This document shows, piece by piece, positions 55,708 to 64,000 of a DNA stretch of 64,000 bases. Positions within the stretch are counted from its first letter, which is position 1. Each line of letters starts with the position of its first letter. Source of the DNA: Roridomyces roridus (lineage: Eukaryota > Basidiomycota > Agaricomycetes > Agaricales > Mycenaceae); assembly GCA_029378245.1 (NCBI GenBank), contig JARKIF010000028.1:620001-684000 (forward strand). The letters run 5' to 3'. The notes beneath the pieces are model-generated. The model saw nothing but the letters and a program-made list of their open reading frames with translations, was not told the DNA's origin and did no database searches. Made by a program: the position numbers and the translations under genes.

Positions 55708-58649
55708 AGAAACGAAGGAGCCCGAGACTCAGGAGTCAATGGTGGGGACATGGGGTTGGAGGCTTGGAGCGGGTTGAAGGACTGATGCCGGTGTTGCACG
55801 TCTCAATAGCCCGTGAAGAATGGGTGGCATACTGTCCAGACACCAAGTATAATGAGCTTGAAGTCGGCGACACTGTGGACCATCGGGGAAGGGATGAGGA
55901 ATGCTTACCTCAGCCGACCTCGCTCTCGACCCCATCGACTCCACTTGTATCCAACCGTCTCGAAGCAAATCTGCGTGTTTTCAATATCCCTGCCTTGTCC
56001 CTGTCGTGAGTTTGCAAATCCCACTCGACCGCTCAGTACTGGCCATGGATGACGCGGACGACAGAGCCCACCACGAGGATGTCGAGGCTGCTGTACTCGT
56101 CCTCTTTGACATCCGTATCGCCTCCATCATCATCGCTTCGGCCTCCTCCCCTCTACCCCGCTTTTCCGACTAGATTGTCACCAGCGGCTATGTAGGTCTC
56201 CACGTCGTCCCCGCCATCGCCCCCATCCGCAGGGACTCTACGGGCGGGTGGAGGAGGTCGTCATGGCGACCGATACGAGGGGTGCCGCTGCTTGCCTCGC
56301 TTTCGGGTTCTCCTCGCCGTGCGCTGAGGCTTGTGACTGGGCAACCTCTAGACTGCGATTAAGCACCAGGTGTGTCCGTTCCCCCTTCCCGCTGCGTTAT
56401 CGCATTGAGACTTCTACCCAGCGCTAAAAAGCGAATTGGACGATCAATGAGGAGAGCGCCCCACCTCTACCTCGGACGTCATATTGGCGACGCTGGGTGG
56501 GAAGGGCACGGGCACGGGCTTCTGGAAGGTGCGTTTACCCTTCATTGTATCGAAATCTCCTCACTATAGTCCTACAGGCACCGTCTCGCATTCCTGCCCC
56601 ACTACACCGTCCAGGGCGACCAATCCTTGCCTGTCGTATTCTTACACCAGCGCCGTCAAGCTCCTGCCGCGCGTCCTGCCGGTATCGTCGCACACGACGC
56701 TCTTCATGCTAATGCCATTGCTGGCCATCGACTCTCCACCCACGCCCAGCTGGCTGAGCGATATCGCACTCGCCGTATCCGCCTTCGCCCTCTGCGCTCG
56801 TGCTTCCCTTCGTCGTGCGCAGCCTTTCCCTCGCCTCGTGTGGGACGCGGACACACTCCGCAGAGCCTCCGCCAGCTGTCGTCTTTCGCAAAATCTTGGC
56901 AAAATCACTCCGGCTCAAGCTCGTGACGTGGCAGACCTTGCACTGCGATGAGCGACGAGATGTGTCCGTTGCCTCTCCCAGCCGCTTCATGGTCTTGATA
57001 CTCCTACTCGGCACGACGCGAGACCTCATGGCTCCGAGTCGACTGTGATGTGTATTTGGTGATCACGCGTGGCTTTGGGATGTTATGTGCGCTTTGAGAC
57101 GGTATGTTACCCGGCGTTGATCTTTGACGTCCTCGAGTGCTTACTCTACCTTTGCAGGACCGCGACGCCTGGGTCGTTGGAGCTGCTCATCCGATTCTTC
57201 TTCTACACCACACTCTTGGCATATGCTGCAGTACTCCACGACCATTGTCGAACGTATAAGGAGGTGAGAGTGGCGGGAAGGCGGGGAGGGGAAGGCGCCG
57301 GCTCCTATACCGGATGTGTGTAGGCCGCAGAAGAGATTGAGGATGTCTTTTGGGATGTAGGCTCTTGAATGGCAGACGACGAGTTTGACCCAAAAAGGAA
57401 ATCGCGATTTTGATGCTCCCGAGTCCCAGCTTCCCCAAGTCCGAATGGCGCTCGTTGGACTGGTTCTGCACATCTACCATCGTTGCACGTGCGACCCCTC
57501 ACAAAGCCCCGTCAAGTGTCGTCTCAAGGCTGGATCCACACTCGGTGAAAACGCGGCTTGATCTTTTCTTTTTGCTCCTCGCATCATTCTCACTCTAGGC
57601 ATCGACGTCAAACGATTCCAGCCAAATCCCCCGCATCTCTCTCGTCTTGACGTGACCAGACTTGACCATTGGATTTGACTAGAGCCCGCGCCGCCTGCCT
57701 CGAACTTCAAGGCCACGCCCTCGGCACGAGGACCCTCTCCTACCTGGTATGGTATACAGTCCCCGGTCCTAATTCCGATATCAACACTCCACCTCCTCCA
57801 GACCTTGCCATCGCTGGCAAGCCGTCCCAGCGCGCCTTGCGCGCTCGATGCGCTTGCTGGCGGGGAAAGATCCGGCGCTTATGCTTGGGCTTGGTGCGGG
57901 GAGTTCACCAGGATGAGGGAGGCCGAGCGCGTTGGGTGTACCGCTGAGGGTCAGGTCGGCTCTGCTTCATTGGATGATGCTGACGCGGACGTACAGTGAG
58001 GTCTTCTGCAATTTCAGTGCGGACTGACAACAAGCAATTTAGTGAAACTGATGGAATTCGCACATCCTTTTGTTGGAAACACCGCCTGGTGTGGCAAATC
58101 GCCGTCGTGCCCTCGTATTTTCGGAGTAAGTGTCGTTTTGGGTAGTCGCTTTGAAGCTGCTTGTCAATGGGACTCACAATCGTTGTGGTCGCACTTGTTT
58201 CTTTCTTTTGTCCCTCGCCCATTATAAGGTGAGTTTATTCACCAGTTCCCCGCATCCTGCTTTCATACGTCCACCAAATCAGCCTGAACCGAACATGACA
58301 TTTGTGCCTTTTGAGTACCTGTATGCCTGGTTCTTTGTCCAGTTAGCCTGCCGAGCTGCCGAGTCTGCAAATCTCGGTCGTCATCGCGCTTCTCTCTGTC
58401 CGGCTGAAACCGGCCCCGGAGTCTCAGTCCTTGCAGTCGACTTAGATCGGATGTCTGGTACGGGAAGACCCATACTTATTGGCCTGCAATCCTGGGCTTA
58501 CTACTCCAGATACCAGACGCACGCATATTACTGGACTCGAAGAACCGTGTTCAACTCGGGGGCATGCCCTTCCGCTGCAGCTCATGTGCCGACTCTATGC
58601 TCACGAGAGTAGAAAGGTATGGCTCAATTGAAAATCAACTACCAAGTAT
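55708..58649. other. Long stretch without a supported gene
   Basis: Several plus-strand frames contain hydrophobic pieces (MLMPLLAIDSPPTPSWL near 56710; LELLIRFFFYTTLLAYAAVL near 57180) separated by possible short introns. They may be exons of a membrane protein. I could not assemble a chain with consistent phase and do not call a gene. Confidence 0.35.
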
Positions 58650-60986
58650 TCACTCAGTCTCACTCATCAAGTCATTCAAAGTCTGCGTCACTCTCTTCGC
58701 CGCCTCCCCGATTTCCCGACGCACATCCTCCTCATGTATCGTCGAAAGCCTCGTTGACATCTTGTCATCGTGAAACGCCAGCAAGGCCTGTCGGAAGATA
58801 TACTTCCTATTCGGCAACACCCTTGATTCGAAAAACCTTCGAACGCTTTGTTCAGTGACGTCCACTGCACCGTATGTGCCGGGCTTGGATACCGTGGGCC
58901 ACGGGATAGCCTGGAAGATGAGAGGATTGCCGTCGGCAAACTTGATCTTGGCAAATTCCTCATGCAGCAGGATCTGCTCGAACCGTCTGAAAGCGAGTTC
59001 GGCGGTCCAGAATATGGCGTTGATGTATCCTTCGTCTCGTTTCAGGCACCTCTCTCGCTCCTGTGCTGCGCCTTTCAATCTCTCCGCCCGACGTTTGGCT
59101 TCCTGTTCGCGTCGTTGAGCGGACTCCCGGTCAGCTCTTTTGCCCTCACGCTCCCTGCGTTCCTCCTCCCGCTTTGAGGTGAGGAGCTTCATCATCTCGG
59201 CCAGCATCGCTTGTCGACCGTCGTCGCGCGCCGTGTCCTTCATCTCGGCTTCTGCATCCGTCCGCCGCTCCTCATTCGACCTCAGCACCCTCAGCTCCTC
59301 TTCCAACCGTTGGGACCTTTGCCGTGTCTCTTCAAGTTCCTGTTGCAACCGCTTGACATCCTCCTGGCTAATTCGAAGAGAGACATCAGCCTCCATCCTT
59401 CTCATCTTCTCGGAATTGCACATCTTTTCTGCGAGATCCCGCGCGTGTGCCAACTCCTCCCGTTCAGCACGGCTCTTGGTCAACTCAGTCGCTGTTTCCC
59501 TCAAATGGACCATCACGATCGCGGCATCCTCGCGCTGGTCGGCGAGGAGCTCCCGCAAATATACCGCCTCGGCTGTCTGCGCGTGCGCCCGGTCTATCCA
59601 TTCCTCGGTTTTCTGTTTCAACTCCGCCACCCATCTCTCGAACTCGTCCTCCGTTATTGCCGCGGGAATCGACATTGAGAACAGCTCGCCGACGGCCTTT
59701 AAGATGTCGAGAGCTCCGAAGTTCGCTTCAAATCCCACAATGGTGATTTTGGGGCGAAGTCCAGCAGCGTCCATCATTTCCAGCACCTTCTGGGTCTCTG
59801 GGGGAGTCCAAGAGCCGCGCTCGTCCTGTCCTTCTTGGAATCCCGCTGCTACGTCTGAGGTGAAGAAGATGTCCCGCGCAGCGCCGTGGGCAAGAACACC
59901 ACATACAAAGCGTTGGAGGCCTTCGTTGGTTGAACTTCGCATGTTTTGTAGGAGGAGTTGTACGACGGTGGGCACGTAATCCTGGTCTAACGACGAAAGG
60001 AAGCGGCACATCTTGTCTGAATTTCGTTCGGCGAGCTGGGTATCGAGAGCACACGACAGGACGTCGATTTCCTCGGAAGATATCTGCGTGCTCGAAGCTG
60101 CAACCGGCTACAATGTGATTACATTCAATTTTCACGTGAAAGCAAGTGACCAACCTACTTACCTGGTCGGGCCACTCAGGCTTTGCTTTTGCAACCCATT
60201 TGCGATCACGCAAGTTCACTAACTCCTATGTGTTTATCACATTGGCTCCGTTCAGAGGCGAATGTGGTATTACTAACTTCCATCCTGAATTTTATGCGCG
60301 TCGGGATTTGACTGTCGTTCTTCAGATCCCGGATGCGGGAGAAATAGACATCCATGTGCGCGCGAGCCTTGGGTGTGTCCAATAACTGTCCCGCAGCCGT
60401 CAAAAGAGTGTGGAGATACTCCAGGTCCGCCAGTGACTGTGTAAGCATTTTTTTCACCATCTCATGCATGATACGCTCCGTCAACGACTTGACTTTGAAA
60501 AGCTCGACCAGAAAGCGAAGTAATCCGATAAATCGGCTTTTCTGCGCTGCCGAGGGTACCGACTCCTGCTGGCGGGTGACACAGTCAGGTATCAGTGTAT
60601 GTACCGAGAGATTAGGACAAGCAAATACGCACCGCTTGTTCGAACAATTCCTGAGCGTGCTTCAGCAGAGTCTTACGGAAAAGAGCTCCGCCACGATGAC
60701 CACTCTCAGCATCCTCCTCGTCGTGTAGGTTTGGGTCAATACCCCCGACGATCCTCTCAACAAGACGCCCGTACAACTCGGATCTCGTCCGGTCGAAACT
60801 CGCACAGTCGACGAGTACTGTGACGGAGGACTCCAGGGCTTCTGTGACGCTTCCCCCATCTGGTCGGACATTGAATACATTGATGATTCGAGGGCACAAC
60901 GCGTCAAAGTTGGACACTGTGATCTTGTTCAACAAGCCTCTCAGCCGATGGGGAGGGGATTCAGAGGAGTAGTGCGGCGGCGGCAT
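58650..60986 (-). CDS. MIF4G-domain (eIF4G-like) protein with long C-terminal coiled coil
   Basis: Minus-strand exons 60633-60986, 60278-60568, 60163-60222 and 58650-60107 keep phase and give 720 residues. Residues about 12-230 are a MIF4G domain: LRGLLNKITVSNFDAL, ELYGRLVERIVGG, LFRKTLLKHAQELFEQA, then FIGLLRFLVELFKVK, SLTERIMHEMVKKML, LLDTPKARAHMDVYFSRI and NLRDRKWVAKAKPEW. In eIF4G this fold binds eIF4A and RNA. A further helical region follows (EEIDVLSCALDTQLAERN). At about 385-570 there is a charged coiled coil (VKRLQQELEETRQRSQRLEE, KREEERREREGKRADR), then a final conserved-looking block. Canonical eIF4G has no such coiled coil, and no eIF4E-binding N-terminus is seen. It is probably a divergent, lineage-specific translation or RNA factor. 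Upstream in-frame ATGs exist (61232). Confidence 0.82.
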
Positions 60987-63900
60987 TGCGAGGAAGGCGG
61001 TTGGGCGAAGGTGAAAGAGAAGGAAGGCGAGGACAGTACACGCGGCCGCCGCAAACACGCCGTCTACAGCGTGCCTGCTTCTTTTCTTTACACACGATCC
61101 AATTTCAGAATCGGCGGAGAGAGAAGACACAGCCAATCCGATGCTTTGGTGAATCGGAGCTCCTGGATGTCGACTAGAATACCTAGTAGCCAGCGAGCCG
61201 AGAACGCCACCCGTGGTTGTTCGCAGATTCACAGATGGAAGCAGGAGGCAAAGGAATTGCTCCCGGACGGTACAGCCACTAATAGGCTGAGGCTAGGCTC
61301 CACGACTCACACTTCTCCAGCCGCAATTTCTTCGCCGACGTGGGTAGTTACCATGTCCGCGGCAATTCATTATCACTCAAATCCTTCCAAACTCTATAGC
61401 GCTTTAGCTGAGGCCCAAGGCTCTGACCAATCTAACCCTCGGGCCTCCTGGACTGCCCCATACAATACATAGTTTACAAGCTATCTAAGTAGGAGTAAGA
61501 ATCAGATGCACTGGTGCCGGGCGCAGGGCAACTCGGAGAGCATGATCCAGCCCTGCGAGCTATGGCGAACGGGGCATACATCGACAGGCGTGGTGCAGCC
61601 GGAGCAGTCCAGACGACTGCTACTGACATCGAGAAACTCCGCCTGCACCTCCTCGGCGCATTCGTCCTCTCATGTGCCATGTACGTCCGTCTTCCCGAGC
61701 AGGGTGTGCACTGACACGGACGTCGGGGAGCGATCCCAGGCGCCAATCTACCGTCGAACATGCGGGGAGCGGGTGGCAAGGGACGGAGGAAGATTGGAAG
61801 AGTGGAGGAGATGCGCCAGCCGTCGGCGCCGCACATGAATGTGTCGCCGCGGTCAAGGCGAGGAGTGCATAAATGTCAGGGACAGAGTACACTGGGTTTG
61901 GAGCATGACGCACCCGCCGAGCACTCTGGATGGCCGTTCCAAGCTCGGCACCCGACCCGAGCAGATCTGTGATCCGTGTGCCAACGAGGTGGAGGATGGT
62001 CGGGACGCTGGTTTCGGTTCGGAGAAGACGACGGTAAAAGGGGCTTGGAGGACGGCGCCCAAGTACAACAGGACCTAGTCACACGCAACGTTAGCATTGC
62101 TCGTATGGTCCACGTGGCACAACTGGGTGGTGATAACGGGGTCCAGTCAGCCGAAAAAGCTGGAGACACTGCGCGTAGCGGTGGACGTCCGTCATTGAGT
62201 CTGAGGGGTGGGGTGGAGCAGGACTGGATGAGAGCTAAGAGCCAGGCAATGGTAGGGTCTGACGCGGCGCCTGTGTGTGAGTTCGACTGCTGAGGGCAGA
62301 ACCGATGGAGACGCACACCCCAAAACCCCAAACAATCAAGACCCGATCGCCCGGTCGCAGAAGTGGTCTCGTTCCGTCATCCAAGTCTCGAATATCGAGT
62401 TACGACCCACTGGTCAGGAGGAAAGATTGGTGGGTATGCGCACCTGCCACCAAGAAACATTAACAGTCCAAGTGAGACAGCCCGACATACTCTGCGGGTA
62501 TCCGTGAGATCGCAATAGGACGAAGACGAGTCGTTACACGCACTGGACGCCTCTAGGGCCAGTTATTGACAAGTCGTCTATCGTCAATGTAGAGTCACGT
62601 CCTTGACATCGTTGTGAGCGGCCACCACAAGGGCTGGGTTGTCGATGGCGGATTCTTGAGAGACATCAAGCGGGTGGTAGATGGTAGATGGTCGTTCCGT
62701 GCAGGAGATGTCGGATCATTTCTCGGCAGCTTCTCTCTCGTCCCATCATCTCCACCTCTCGCCGACTCTGGACTGCGGGCTCCTGCAGGCTCCCGGATCT
62801 TTCTAGCTGCAGAATAGCTAACAGCACAATGGATACACTCGCACGACTTGCGCACGACACTAGCTCGAGACCTGACATCAATCTCCTTGAAATCCATGCT
62901 CCCGGGTATCCCGGCGCTAGGATGGTCTGTTAACCTCAAGAAGGCTTACTCGACAAGACATTGCCTCGCGATTCTTGCCTGCAGAGGTCCGAGGGCGGGA
63001 GAGGGCGGCGTTGGACTGTAGTAGTAAGTGCGTGCCACTGTTCACAATATGTCTACTTACCAACTAGCCTTCGAGTCAATGAGCTCTCGACGCTGCTGGG
63101 TCGACTACTCTTACTTGCGCAAATACTGCCTCATTGCTACCACTGCAAGGGAGCACTCGGTCGATCTGCGCCTCGTTTTCGTCCGTAGCGAGGTGCACTT
63201 TGGACCGACATTCCTGATTCAAAGCTGTCGGAAAAAAGTGGTTTGACTTGCAACGGATTGGACTGGAATGTGGCCTTCAGACCACTTCCAAGGTGTTCAA
63301 AGCCTCGGCATAGAGGCTTCCAACGTGTCCCAAGCCACTGGAAGGGAGAATAAGGGTTCCAACCACTCTGAAGTTTTGTCCCGAGTTCCAAGTAGTTGCA
63401 GGCCAGGCTGATCAAACCCGGGATCAGCCCAATCAACAGCTCCGAGATAAGCCATCATGTTGATATGATCACACAAGGTGGTTCGACTTTTTACGCTCGA
63501 CAATCAGCTGCTTTTCACGAATTGGACCGCAACCGGTAGCTCGAACAAGCTACAAAACTCAGGTCATGACCCGTGGAGTTTTTACACACGTACATACACG
63601 TGTGACGTAGCTTTACCGTAACTTGCTGGAGTGGTGGAGTAAATTGACCCAGTGGAAGAGAGGAACTTATCAAAGCTGATACCCAATTGCTCATTGCAGT
63701 GATCCGTCCCCGGCAGATTCAGGTGTGAGATTCCTTGTTTTTGATGGCCTTTGACACGGGTGCTTGAAAGTGTTTGTAATAATGCTGTTTGTTTGAAAGT
63801 GGTTGCAACATTCTGACCTGTGCGTAGCAAGCCACGGTTAGGATTACGACCTTGAAACGGCTTGGAACAGGGCTCCAGCCAGTCCAAGCCAATTTTGATT

Positions 63901-64000
63901 TTTCCGACAGCGGGGAAGTATCGGAAAAGCTGGGAAGCAGAGATGTTTGTGCTGACTTGTCAGCGTCGTCCTCTTCTGAGGCTGCTGTGAATACATACGT
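60987..64000. other. Terminal stretch without a supported gene
   Basis: Open frames on both strands (for example 61876-62331 minus, 61976-62293 plus) are shadows of each other with no recognisable domain. A short ATG frame at 62829-62933 (MDTLARLAHDTSSRPDINLL) is unassigned. From about 63240 the words CCAAG/CTTGG, TGGAA and CCACTT recur, which could be an old repeat. Nothing firmer. Confidence 0.4.

Noticed and set aside
1..64000. CRISPR array, operon or other prokaryotic features
   Set aside because: No regularly spaced repeats; spliceosomal introns throughout and fungal families exclude a prokaryotic origin.

Overview
The window looks like nuclear DNA of a mushroom-forming basidiomycete (Agaricomycetes). 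Genes are broken by many short GT-AG introns (mostly 43-65 nt). The families are typical of these fungi: CBM1 secreted enzymes, Zn2Cys6 regulators, F-box/LRR-like proteins, NB-ARC-TPR receptors, MYND-finger proteins, a DUF6534 membrane protein, small secreted cysteine-rich proteins, and Copia and DIRS-type retrotransposons. I infer the group from these families and from intron style; the genus is not determined.

Layout. 1-600: 3' end of a secreted CBM1 enzyme. 935-1149: tRNA-like gene with a very long intervening sequence. 1497-2470: F-box/LRR-like gene (-). 4473-5169: short Zn2Cys6 regulator (-). 7108-7960: decayed F-box-like gene. 8167-11200: NB-ARC/TPR receptor of seven exons. 12392-14672: 5'-truncated tyrosine-recombinase (DIRS/Ngaro-like) element with RNase H, recombinase and split direct repeats. 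15256-17397: APC-type amino acid transporter of eight exons. 17825-18379: TA-flanked MITE. 19441-19809: small secreted protein. 20021-20450: duplicated 3' end of the MYND gene. 20.5-27.8 kb: gene-poor and rich in element remnants. 27827-32866: Copia element carrying a nested solo LTR. 33934-35032: HAD phosphatase. 35115-36472: element with long inverted arms. 36.5-37.0 and 39.04-39.15 kb: copies of the transporter 3' end on either side of a SET-domain gene (37259-38735, -). 39237-41359: MYND-finger gene (-) with one homopolymer frameshift. 43500-44064: inverted-repeat element. 44925-46686: second Zn2Cys6 regulator. 47720-48658: conserved-looking four-exon gene of unknown function. 50549-51280: 5'-truncated DUF6534 gene abutting an F-box fragment. 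54.3-55.7 kb: repeated small-secreted-protein locus. 58650-60986: MIF4G (eIF4G-like) plus coiled-coil gene. After 61 kb I see no supported gene.

The genes do not form an evident pathway or cluster. They fit a fast-evolving accessory region: an innate-immune-type receptor, secreted proteins, regulators, many transposable elements, and small segmental duplications that copied the 3' ends of two neighbouring genes. Exon structures were assembled by hand from splice signals, phase and family motifs; they are internally consistent but not confirmed by RNA.
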